Both the position numbers and the translations under genes were made by a program. Below, piece after piece: positions 25,340 to 33,017 of a stretch of 64,000 nucleotides of DNA. Source of the DNA: Microbacterium sp. (GTDB taxonomy: Bacteria; Actinomycetota; Actinomycetes; Actinomycetales; Microbacteriaceae). The notes below the pieces were generated by a model that was given only the letters and a program-made list of their open reading frames with translations, was not told the DNA's origin and searched no databases. Every line of letters starts with the position of its first letter. The first letter of the stretch is position 1. The stretch is taken from positions 30,476 to 94,475 of the forward strand of contig NZTV01000062.1 of the NCBI GenBank assembly GCA_002703245.1, in the 5' to 3' direction.

Positions 25340-26440
25340 TCAATGCCGAGCCACCGGGGTCCACATATCGACGACATCGGTGTCGTCGACGATGGCGATG
25401 CGGCTCCACATGTTGACGACGCCGCACGCGTGATTGGGGAGGATGCGCAGGCGCTCGCCGACGCGCATCGTGTCGGCCGCGGGGCCGTCGAGCACACCGT
25501 GCTCCTCGTAGGCCCGCACGAATTCGATGTCTTCCAGAGGGGTTCCCTCGTCGTCGACGACGAGCCCGAAGCTGCGGTCGCGGTTGGAGCCGTCGGAGCT
25601 GAGGGCTTTGATGCCCGCGTCGATGGCGGCTTCCCCGTCGCGGACGGTGCTGATGACCGTGGTGTGCAGGTGCAGGGCGCAGGCGTCGAGGGGTGCCGAG
25701 CCCAGGCGCCACTGGTTGGCGTCGAAGAAGACGTAGGTGCCGGGGCGGGCTTCGGTGACCCCCTCGACGAACGGGGCGGAGTCCCACCCCGGGGTGGAAC
25801 CCACCGAGACGGCGGGCACCGCGATCCCCTCGGCGCGGATGAGTTCGGCGGCGGCGACCAGGGAGGCGGCGGCGGCGGCGCCGGCGTGGCGCAGGTCGTC
25901 GCGATCCCCCGGCAGCGACGCGAGCTGACCCTCGTGCATGTAGACGCCATCGAGGGAGACGCCGGGGAGGGTGGCGACGGCGCGGGCGACCTCGAGTGCT
26001 TGCTCGGCGGTCACGCCGGTGCGTCGCAGACCGGTGTCGATCTCGACCCGCACCGGCACGGTGATCCCCGCTGCGGTGGCCTGGTCGGACAACGCACGCA
26101 CCAGGTGAATCGAGTCGAGGCCGACGATGACCCGTCCGCGACGGTTTGCCTCGACGATGCGGTGCCGCTTGGCGGGGGTCGCGGGCGCGTGGGCCCAGAA
26201 CAGGTCGGTGTACCCGGCCTCCAGCAACGCCTCGACCTCGTTCAGCGTCGCGCACGTGAACCCGACCGCGCCGGCCTCGCGCTGGCGGCGGGCGACCTCG
26301 ATCATCTTCGAGGTCTTGAAGTGGGGTCGTAGCGCGATCCCGGCGGTGCGCATGCGGTCGGCCATCGCCTGGATGTTCGCGTCCATGCGGGCCCGGTCGA
26401 TCACGAGGACCGGGGTGTCGAGGTCTGCCACGGCGGTCAT
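25340..26440 (-). CDS. DSD1/D-threonine aldolase-like PLP enzyme
   Basis: A 366-aa fold-type III PLP enzyme of the D-serine dehydratase / D-threonine aldolase group. DTPVLVIDRARMDANI leads to LRPHFKTSK, where Lys42 is the expected PLP lysine (family RPHxKT). The C-terminal LPNHACGVVN supplies the His and Cys that bind the catalytic zinc in this group. It would eliminate or cleave a beta-hydroxy-D-amino acid, such as D-serine or D-threo-3-hydroxyaspartate. ATGA overlap with the preceding gene. The choice between dehydratase and aldolase is open. Confidence 0.85.
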   Translation of the reverse strand: MTAVADLDTPVLVIDRARMDANIQAMADRMRTAGIALRPHFKTSKMIEVARRQREAGAVGFTCATLNEVEALLEAGYTDLFWAHAPATPAKRHRIVEANRRGRVIVGLDSIHLVRALSDQATAAGITVPVRVEIDTGLRRTGVTAEQALEVARAVATLPGVSLDGVYMHEGQLASLPGDRDDLRHAGAAAAASLVAAAELIRAEGIAVPAVSVGSTPGWDSAPFVEGVTEARPGTYVFFDANQWRLGSAPLDACALHLHTTVISTVRDGEAAIDAGIKALSSDGSNRDRSFGLVVDDEGTPLEDIEFVRAYEEHGVLDGPAADTMRVGERLRILPNHACGVVNMWSRIAIVDDTDVVDMWTPVARH

Positions 26441-27657
26441 CGCAGCGTCCCCATCCGCTCGGCGGCGGCGCGGACCCACTCGAAGGAGGGGGCCGTCGCG
26501 GTGCCGTAGTTGTACAGCGCGAGCCGGTCGATGCCGCAGGCCAGGACCGCGTCGACCTTGGTGAGGAAGTCCGCGCGGGTCGGGGAGAAGCTCGGCCACA
26601 CCGTGAGGGCGACCGTCACGGGGGTGGTGTCGGTGCCGCTCAGGGCGCGCACGGCGAGGGTGTGGTCGATCTCCGCGGCCACCTCGCCGGCGGTGGGGAA
26701 GTAGCTCTCCAGCACGAAGCCGTCGGAGTGTGCCAGGGTCGCGGCGATGTCGACGCCCTCGAGCCAGTTCGTGGGGGCCGGGCGGCCCCACACGGCCGCG
26801 CTCACATCGAGCGCGGCGCCGTGGCGGCGCACCGCCGCGGCGGCGTCGACGACCAGCTCGGTGACTGCCGCCATGCGCATCCGCGTGTATGCGGCCAGCT
26901 CGGGCCACACCAGCAGCAGCGAGGCGAGCGCGGCGGCGGTGTCGTCGTCGCGCCCGGCCGGGTGTTCGACGTTCCAGGTGCGGTGCAACTCGGCGACGAC
27001 CTGCGCCCGCAGGCGCTCGCCGTCGATGCCGGCGTCGCCGGCGCGCGCCAGGCACGACGCGCAGAAGCACAGCGACAGCAGGTACCGCGTGGTCGCGTCC
27101 AGGCGCGCACCCCACAGCTCGTGGGGGTGGCCGTGCCCGACGAGCAGGTACGACAGGCTCTCGACGAGCACCCGCTCGAACAGGGCGGTCGCGCTGACGG
27201 CCTCGAGCAGTTCGATCGCGAAGGTGCGCGCGGCCGGGCTGGAGGGGCATAGACCGTGGGTGAACGGGTCGCCGAAGCAGTTCTCGATGGCCGCTTCGGG
27301 ATGCGCGGTGGCCAGGTCGGTGTTGTGGAACGCGATCGCCCAGCCGTCGACGGCGACGCCGGCCGCCTCGGCGGCCCGTGCGAAGCGCGGATACAGGTCG
27401 GGGTCGGTCTGCGCGATCGACGAGGGCGGCACGCGCAGGCCGCTGAATGCGTCCGCCGGCAGGGGCAGGTGCGCGCGGTTGGCTTCGGCGACGGTGGCGA
27501 CCCGCGCGGTGCGACGCGGAGCGAGCACCTCGGCGGAGTGGTACGCCGTGGCGATCTGCAGGCGGGTGACACCGCGCTCGGCGACCTGGTCGACGACACG
27601 CTCGGGGGTGTCGGCCTGCAGGTCCCAGGGGTAGACCATCATGCTCAGTTCAGCCAT
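26437..27657 (-). CDS. uncharacterised protein, TIM-barrel-like, in catabolic operon
   Basis: A 406-aa soluble protein whose family I cannot name. It starts MAELSMMVYPWDLQ and reads like a (beta/alpha)8 enzyme. Notable segments are VDGWAIAFHNTDLA, ENCFGDPFTHGLCPSSPAAR, VLVESLSYLLVGHGHPHELWG and CFCASCLARAGDAG, a Cys-x-Cys-x-x-Cys cluster that could bind metal. Family 10-type glycosidase-like proteins have similar segments, but I see no confirmed catalytic pair. The start overlaps the Gfo/Idh gene stop by 8 bp, and its own stop overlaps the PLP-enzyme gene, so it belongs to the pathway. Confidence 0.7.
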   Translation of the reverse strand: MAELSMMVYPWDLQADTPERVVDQVAERGVTRLQIATAYHSAEVLAPRRTARVATVAEANRAHLPLPADAFSGLRVPPSSIAQTDPDLYPRFARAAEAAGVAVDGWAIAFHNTDLATAHPEAAIENCFGDPFTHGLCPSSPAARTFAIELLEAVSATALFERVLVESLSYLLVGHGHPHELWGARLDATTRYLLSLCFCASCLARAGDAGIDGERLRAQVVAELHRTWNVEHPAGRDDDTAAALASLLLVWPELAAYTRMRMAAVTELVVDAAAAVRRHGAALDVSAAVWGRPAPTNWLEGVDIAATLAHSDGFVLESYFPTAGEVAAEIDHTLAVRALSGTDTTPVTVALTVWPSFSPTRADFLTKVDAVLACGIDRLALYNYGTATAPSFEWVRAAAERMGTLR

Positions 27658-28585
27658 CGGAAGCCTCCCGGTAGAGCGATTCGATGAGGGTGAGGGTGGG
27701 TTCGAGGTCGTCGACGCCGAAGCCGACGGCGCGGGAGCGGAACGCCTGCCACTGCGCCGCGAAGGGGACCGTGTCGATGTCGATCGCGTCACCGGTGCGG
27801 GTTCCGTCTCCGTTGGAGATGCACCACGAACCGTCCATCGCGATGTGCGCCGCCCCGCGGGTCCCGGTGACCACGAGGCCCGTGCCGACCGGCTCGTAGG
27901 GCGCCCACAGCAACTCGATCGACCCGGTGGTCGTTCCGGCGCGGAACCGCACCACGGCGTGATCTTCGGTGTCGTGGCCCGGGAGGACGGGGCGTATCGT
28001 GGCGGTGACCTCGTCGAGCGGTCCGAGCAGGGCGCGGGCACGGTCCAGGGCGTGCACCCCGTTGGTCACGAGAACCCCGCCGCCGCTGACGGAACGGTCG
28101 AAGTACCACGCCGGAAGCGCACCCTCCGGCAGCGCAAAGGCCATGCGGTCGGTGTAGCCGACGATCTCGCCGAGCTCGCCGGCGCCGACCGCGCGGGTCA
28201 GCTCGACGTATCCGGGCCAGTGGCGGGTGGACATCCCCACGAACACGTCGGCGCCGCCGGAGGCGGCCGTGAGGAGATCGGCCGGGTCCTGCCCCGGGAT
28301 GCGGTGGGGCTTTTCGACGAGGGTCGGGATGCCCGCCGCGGCGAGCGTGACCAGCTGGTCGAGATGCTGGAACGAGGGGGTGGCGATGATCGCCGCGTCG
28401 ACGGTTTCGGGGGACGCGAGGGCGCCGGCGAGGGATCCGAAGGCGAGCGCGTTCTCATCGAGGGCGCGGGCGCGGGTGAGATCCGCGTCGACCACGACGG
28501 CCACGCGGTCACCCGCCGCGCGTACGGCGGCCGCGTGACGGTGACCCATCACACCGGCGCCGACGACGAGAACGCGCCGACTCAT
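27650..28585 (-). CDS. Gfo/Idh/MocA-family oxidoreductase
   Basis: A 311-aa NAD(P)-dependent dehydrogenase. The Rossmann motif VVGAGVMGHRHAAAVRAAG is at 6-24, followed by the family motif TLVEKPHRIPGQDPADL with the conserved EKP Lys that acts in catalysis and the later GGGVLVTNGVHALDRAR. Family members oxidise sugar-like alcohols or reduce imines and ketones. ATGA overlap with the aminotransferase gene upstream. The reaction in this pathway is unknown. Confidence 0.87.
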   Translation of the reverse strand: MSRRVLVVGAGVMGHRHAAAVRAAGDRVAVVVDADLTRARALDENALAFGSLAGALASPETVDAAIIATPSFQHLDQLVTLAAAGIPTLVEKPHRIPGQDPADLLTAASGGADVFVGMSTRHWPGYVELTRAVGAGELGEIVGYTDRMAFALPEGALPAWYFDRSVSGGGVLVTNGVHALDRARALLGPLDEVTATIRPVLPGHDTEDHAVVRFRAGTTTGSIELLWAPYEPVGTGLVVTGTRGAAHIAMDGSWCISNGDGTRTGDAIDIDTVPFAAQWQAFRSRAVGFGVDDLEPTLTLIESLYREASDG

Positions 28586-29889
28586 GCGAACAGTCCGTCT
28601 CGCTGCATGCCCGCCAGCACGGTGTCGGCCGCTTCGAGGGTGCGGTCGATGTCGTCGTCGGTGTGTGCGCCCGAGACGTGGTTGCGCTTGAGGGTCATGG
28701 GGTACATCACGAACCCGGCGTCGGTCATCCGGCGGTGGAAGGTCGCGTAGGCGGTGTCGTTGTTGCGCAGCAGATCCCGGTAGCCCTTGATCTCGCCGTC
28801 CATGAAGTAGCAGATGAACACCGATCCGAGACCGGTCACGGTGGCGGTGATGCCGCGGCGCTCGGTGATCTCGGCGAGCCCGTCGCGCATGCGCTGCCCG
28901 AGTCGTGCGGTGTGCGCGTGGAACCCGACGTCGGGGTCGGTGATGACGTTCATCGTCTCGATCGCCGCGGCCATCGAGACCGGGTTTCCGTTGAAGGTGC
29001 CGGCGAGCACGACGTCGCCGCCGGCGGAGCTGAACCGGGACATGAGGTCGGCGCGGCCGCCCATACCGGCGACGGGGAAGCCGTTGCCCATGGCCTTGCC
29101 GTAGCTGGTGAGGTCGGGGGTGATCCCGCACAGCTCCTGGTATCCGCCGGGGGCGTGGCGGAAGCCGGTGATGACCTCGTCGAAGATGAGCAGGCTGCCC
29201 TCGGCGGTGGTCAGTTCCCGCAGCCCCTCCAGGAAGGCCTGGTCGGGCAGGAGGGCCCCGACGTTGTGGGGGACCGGCTCGAGGATGACCGCGGCGATCT
29301 GGTCGGGGTAGGCGGCGAACAGCGCCTTGACCGAGTCGAGGTCGTTGAACTCGGCCACGAGGGTCGAATCGAGCGCGTCGTCGAGGATTCCGGCCGAGAG
29401 CGGGTCGCGAGTGTAGGCCTTCTCGGCGGAGGAGGCCACGTTCCGGGCGACGGCGTCGTGCCAGCCGTGGAAGCATCCCTGGAACTTCAGCAGGTACTTG
29501 CGGCCGGTGACGGCGCGCGACAGACGCACCGCCTGCATGGTGGCCTCGGTGCCGCTCATGGTCGTGATCGACATTTCGACGGACGGGATGAGCTCGGCGG
29601 TCAGGCGCGCGACCTCGATCTCGAGCTCGGTGACCCCGAGGCCGACCAGGTCGAGGTTGCCCAGCGAACGGGTGACGGCTTCGTTGACGCGGTCGTCGGA
29701 GTGACCGAGGAGGATTGCCCCGAACGCGGCGTGGTAGTCGACGTACTCCCGTCCGTCGAAGTCGACCAGGCGTGAGCCCTTGGCGGATCGGAAGCCGGTG
29801 GGGGAGCCGATGCTCCGGGTCGCCGAGTTCACCCCGCCGGGGATAAAGGTGCGGGCCTGGGTGAGTAGGTCCTCGGTCGCGGTTGCCAC
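28582..29889 (-). CDS. class III aminotransferase / glutamate-1-semialdehyde aminomutase-like
   Basis: A 435-aa PLP enzyme of fold type I. The GSA-aminomutase-like N-terminus (ARTFIPGGVNSATR), the SGTEATMQAVRLSRAVTGR and FQGCFHGWHD cofactor segments, ILEPVPHNVG, LIFDEVITGFR and the PLP Lys in SYGKAMGNGFPVAG are all present. It is not the heme-pathway HemL: the context is catabolic and the PLP loop differs. Probably transaminates a beta- or omega-amino acid. The GTG start at 29889 has an ideal AAGGAG. Confidence 0.87.
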   Translation of the reverse strand: MATATEDLLTQARTFIPGGVNSATRSIGSPTGFRSAKGSRLVDFDGREYVDYHAAFGAILLGHSDDRVNEAVTRSLGNLDLVGLGVTELEIEVARLTAELIPSVEMSITTMSGTEATMQAVRLSRAVTGRKYLLKFQGCFHGWHDAVARNVASSAEKAYTRDPLSAGILDDALDSTLVAEFNDLDSVKALFAAYPDQIAAVILEPVPHNVGALLPDQAFLEGLRELTTAEGSLLIFDEVITGFRHAPGGYQELCGITPDLTSYGKAMGNGFPVAGMGGRADLMSRFSSAGGDVVLAGTFNGNPVSMAAAIETMNVITDPDVGFHAHTARLGQRMRDGLAEITERRGITATVTGLGSVFICYFMDGEIKGYRDLLRNNDTAYATFHRRMTDAGFVMYPMTLKRNHVSGAHTDDDIDRTLEAADTVLAGMQRDGLFA

Positions 29890-29945
29890 GGGTGGTTCTC
29901 CTTCGGTGGTGCGGTGATGCTCGTGTGCGGAAGTGGAGGCGGTGG

Positions 29946-30800
29946 TCAGCGGCTCGGGCGCGGGTCGTCCAGACCCAGGAGGCTGAGTGCGTCGCGGTGG
30001 ATGATGCCCTCGACGGTCTCGTCGAGCACGTGGGGCAAGTCGCCGGCGCGGAATCCGGCGATGCGGCGCAGTCCGTCGATCGCGACGGACGGGCGCCAGA
30101 GCGGGAAGTCGCTTCCGAACAGGAGCTTGTCGGTCACGCCCCACTCCTGGGCGGCGACGAGCGCCATGAACCCGTCCATGGGGCGTGACCAGGCGGCGGA
30201 GACGTCGGCGAACACGCGGGAGTGCTTGCGGAGCACGACCATCGAGTCGCGCTGCCACGGGTGTCCCATATGGGCCATGATCTGGGTGAGGTCGGGGTGG
30301 CGACGGGCCACCTCTTCGATGATCAGCGGCTGGCTGATCGAGAGCCGACCCTGCGGGCTGGGGGTGGCGCCCATGTGCCAGAGGATCACCAGTCCGTGTG
30401 CGGTGCACATGCGGTAGAAGGGGTCGAAGTCCTCCGAGAGCGGGTCGAACAGCGACAGCACGGGGTAGAGCTTGACGCCCTTGAATCCGAGCGCGATGGC
30501 CTCTTCGAGCTGTTCGCGCCAGTCGGTGTCGAGCGGGTCGAGCGCGGTGAAGGCGATCGTCGGGGTCTTCAGCTGCGCGCAGTAGTCGGCGACGAAGCTG
30601 TTGGGGGTGTGCACCCCGGCGCGCGTGGCGGCGAGCCCGAACACGATGCCGACGTCGACGCCGGCCTCCTGCATCGCCTCGTCGTACTGGGCGGGGGTGA
30701 TGTGCGGGTACGGCTTGCCGTAGGCGGGCTCCCAGTTCTTGCGGTGCTCGTCGCCCCAGTGCTCGGGCAGCAGGTTGTGGGTGTGGACGTCGACGATCAT
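29946..30800 (-). CDS. amidohydrolase 2-family (TIM-barrel metal-dependent) hydrolase
   Basis: A 284-aa enzyme related to ACMSD and other amidohydrolase-2 proteins. The HxH motif is in IVDVHTHNLLPEHW (2-15), a metal ligand His probably in VILWHMGATPS, another His in IMAHMGHPWQRDS and the catalytic Asp in KLLFGSDFPLW. Members decarboxylate or hydrolyse cyclic and aromatic acids. ATGA overlap with the IclR gene; a 56-bp gap precedes the aminotransferase gene. Confidence 0.85.
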   Translation of the reverse strand: MIVDVHTHNLLPEHWGDEHRKNWEPAYGKPYPHITPAQYDEAMQEAGVDVGIVFGLAATRAGVHTPNSFVADYCAQLKTPTIAFTALDPLDTDWREQLEEAIALGFKGVKLYPVLSLFDPLSEDFDPFYRMCTAHGLVILWHMGATPSPQGRLSISQPLIIEEVARRHPDLTQIMAHMGHPWQRDSMVVLRKHSRVFADVSAAWSRPMDGFMALVAAQEWGVTDKLLFGSDFPLWRPSVAIDGLRRIAGFRAGDLPHVLDETVEGIIHRDALSLLGLDDPRPSR

Positions 30801-31618
30801 GAGGCGTCTTCCGTTCGTTGCTGGATGCCGCCGTTCGCGCGCAGCGAGGGCAGGAATCGGCCGTTGGCGGCCAGGTCTTCGGCGACGCGCTGCAGCACCG
30901 GGAGGAGCTGTTCGCGTCGCTCGGGGGAGAGCTCGCCGGCCGGTCCGGAGACGCTGACGGCGACGTTGACGTCGGTGTCGCTGGGCACGGGTACGGCCAG
31001 GCAGATGACGCCGAGGTCGCGTTCCTGGTCGTCGAGGCTGTAGCCGCACTCGCGGATGCGGTCGAACTCGGTCTCGAGGTCGGCACGCGTGGTGAGCGTG
31101 TGCGGTGTGAAGGAGGGGAGCGGTTCGGCGGGGAGGTGGTCGTCGACGCGGTCGGCGGGGATGCGGGACAGGAGTAGCTTGCCCAGTCCGGTGCAGTAGG
31201 TGTGGTCGAGCGAGCCGGCGCTGGAACGGAACCGCAGCGGGCGGTCGGGCTCTTCGACGCACACGTGGAGCACCCAGCGACCTTCGAGGACGCCGATGTT
31301 GGCGGTCAGTCCGGTGATGGCGGCGAGTTCGCGCAGGTGGGGTGCGGCCACTTCGGCGGTGTCGGCCTGGCGGCGGTAGGTCTCGGAGATCTCCAGCACG
31401 GCGTGGCCGACGGTGTACTTCGGCGGGTTGCCCGTGCGGTACACGAACTCCTGTTCCTCCAGGACGGCGAGCAGTCGCACGAGGGTCGACTTGGGCAGCT
31501 CGAGGGCGAGGGAGAGGTCGGCGAGTCCCATCGCACGGTCGGTTGTGCCGAGGGTGCGGAGGATGCGCAGTGCACGAACCAGTCCCTGTGACTGATACGA
31601 CGTGGCATGGCGTTCCAT
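30797..31618 (-). CDS. IclR-family transcriptional regulator, first gene of the operon
   Basis: A 273-aa regulator with an N-terminal winged HTH (VRALRILRTLGTTDRAMGLA, then ELPKSTLVRLLAVLEEQEFV) and a C-terminal IclR ligand-binding domain (SSAGSLDHTYCTGLGKLLLS; CGYSLDDQERDLGVICLAVPV). ATG at 31618 preceded by AAGG; an ATG two codons earlier is possible. Because it heads the operon it probably regulates itself and all thirteen downstream genes in response to a pathway metabolite. Confidence 0.9.
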   Translation of the reverse strand: MERHATSYQSQGLVRALRILRTLGTTDRAMGLADLSLALELPKSTLVRLLAVLEEQEFVYRTGNPPKYTVGHAVLEISETYRRQADTAEVAAPHLRELAAITGLTANIGVLEGRWVLHVCVEEPDRPLRFRSSAGSLDHTYCTGLGKLLLSRIPADRVDDHLPAEPLPSFTPHTLTTRADLETEFDRIRECGYSLDDQERDLGVICLAVPVPSDTDVNVAVSVSGPAGELSPERREQLLPVLQRVAEDLAANGRFLPSLRANGGIQQRTEDAS

Positions 31619-31654
31619 GTTCATGACCTTAGGTTGGCGCCCGGCCCCGAATGT

Positions 31655-31706
31655 TGTCAAGGAATTAATTTCATGTTTCGCGACGTGGAACGCCAAACGT
31701 GGAACG
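31655..31706 (-). promoter_or_regulatory. promoter and candidate operators of the IclR-led operon
   Basis: On the minus strand a perfect -35 hexamer TTGACA lies at 31660-31655. Immediately upstream is the near-palindrome GGAATTAATTTC (31661-31672), which resembles the AT-rich palindromes bound by IclR proteins. Farther up are two exact copies of ACGTGGAACG (31683-31692, 31697-31706) with a 14-bp period. I could not pick a convincing -10 box. The rest of 31707-31879 shows nothing recognisable. Confidence 0.5.
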
Positions 31707-31879
31707 GATTCTCTTGCTGGTTTGGCTGATTCCGGCGCGAGGGCGCCCCTTGCCGGCGGACTCGCGCGAGATTGCGCGCTACCGGTCGTGCCGTCGGCCG
31801 CGAGATTGAGCGGATGCCGACGTCACGGGGTCCGCACCGCGGCGGCGCGATGCCCGTCGCGCCGCGCCCGAGGATCAGA

Positions 31880-32992
31880 TCAGCCGCAGCCGCAGCTGGC
31901 GCCGAGTTGGAGCGCCACCGCGACGGTCACCGTCCGCGGGGCGACGGAGCCGTCGCCGGGATCGGTGAGCAGGAGGTGCGCGGCCAGTCGCCCCATCAGC
32001 TCCATCGGCTGCCGCACGGTCGTCAGCGTCGGTGAGCACGTCCGCGTCGCCTGGATGCCGTCGAATCCGGCGATGAGGATGTCACGGGGAGCCTCGATCC
32101 CGCGCTCGCGCAACACGTCGATGGCGGCCAGGGCGGTCTGGTCGGTGGCGCACACGAGCGCATCGGGAAGGGTGCCGGCCTCGGCGCGCTCGAGGAGCGT
32201 GGTGAAGACGGGGTCGAGCCCCACATCGACGGGATCCACGACTTCGCCGCGCACACCCTCGTACGTGCTGACGGCGTCGTCGAAGGCGTCACGGCGTCGA
32301 CGCGGATCCCAGCCGTCGGCGGCCCCCACCCACCCGAGGCTGCGCGCCGCGTGCACCGTGACGAGGTGGTCGACAAGAGAGCGCACGCCGCCGGCGTTGT
32401 CGGCGAGCACATGGTGCCCCGGCCCGCCGCCGCTTGAGACCATGACGACCGGCACGGATGCGTTGAGCGCCTCGGCCGGCGCGAACCCGGCGTGCCCGGG
32501 AAGGACGGCGAGACCGTCGACCTGACCGGCAGTCTCGGCGATCTCGTTTGAGCCGGTGCCCCCGCGCCGCAGCAGCACTCCGGTGGTGTTGCGCCGACAC
32601 TCCAGCACGAACCCCCGCTGGACCTCGTCGACGTAGAGGGGGAACACCTTCGGCTCGCTCGCGCGAGCGTCCTCGGTAGCGTCCCATTCCACGAGCGGCG
32701 CGCCCAGGTCGAGCGCCGACAGGTCGGTCACGCCCTCCTCGGCCGCCTGCGTTCCGGGGGCCACGTCGAGAAGCAGGTCGAACAGGTGCAACCCGAGCAC
32801 CCCGGTGCGCCCGCGCGCGAGGTTTCGTGCGGAACCGCTGGGGACGTAGCCGATCTCATGGGCGGCCTTCAGAACGACTTCGCGGGTCTCGGCGCGTACT
32901 TTGTCGGGCCGTCGGAAGGCGAAGGAGACCGTCGCGATCGAGACGCCGGCGCGCTCGGCGACGTCGTAGACCGTCGGGCGGCTGATGGCCAT
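31880..32992 (-). CDS. LacI-family transcriptional regulator
   Basis: A 370-aa LacI-type repressor. The N-terminal HTH TVYDVAERAGVSIATVSFAF and hinge YVPSGSARNLARGRTGVLGL are clear, followed by a periplasmic-binding-protein-like effector domain (LRERGIEAPRDILIAGFDGIQATRTCSPTLTTVRQP). It ends in an unusual Cys-rich tail (GASCGCG). ATG at 32992 with GAGGAG upstream. Last gene of the sugar-uptake operon, 25 bp after the GH3 gene; it probably represses that operon through the operators at 38115-38164. Confidence 0.9.
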   Translation of the reverse strand: MAISRPTVYDVAERAGVSIATVSFAFRRPDKVRAETREVVLKAAHEIGYVPSGSARNLARGRTGVLGLHLFDLLLDVAPGTQAAEEGVTDLSALDLGAPLVEWDATEDARASEPKVFPLYVDEVQRGFVLECRRNTTGVLLRRGGTGSNEIAETAGQVDGLAVLPGHAGFAPAEALNASVPVVMVSSGGGPGHHVLADNAGGVRSLVDHLVTVHAARSLGWVGAADGWDPRRRRDAFDDAVSTYEGVRGEVVDPVDVGLDPVFTTLLERAEAGTLPDALVCATDQTALAAIDVLRERGIEAPRDILIAGFDGIQATRTCSPTLTTVRQPMELMGRLAAHLLLTDPGDGSVAPRTVTVAVALQLGASCGCG

Positions 32993-33017
32993 GTGCTCCT
33001 CGCTCTCGTGGGAGATC

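Noticed and set aside
28582..29889. HemL (glutamate-1-semialdehyde aminomutase of heme synthesis)
   Set aside because: Shares the fold and N-terminal motif, but sits inside a catabolic operon and differs around the PLP lysine; called only as a class III aminotransferase.
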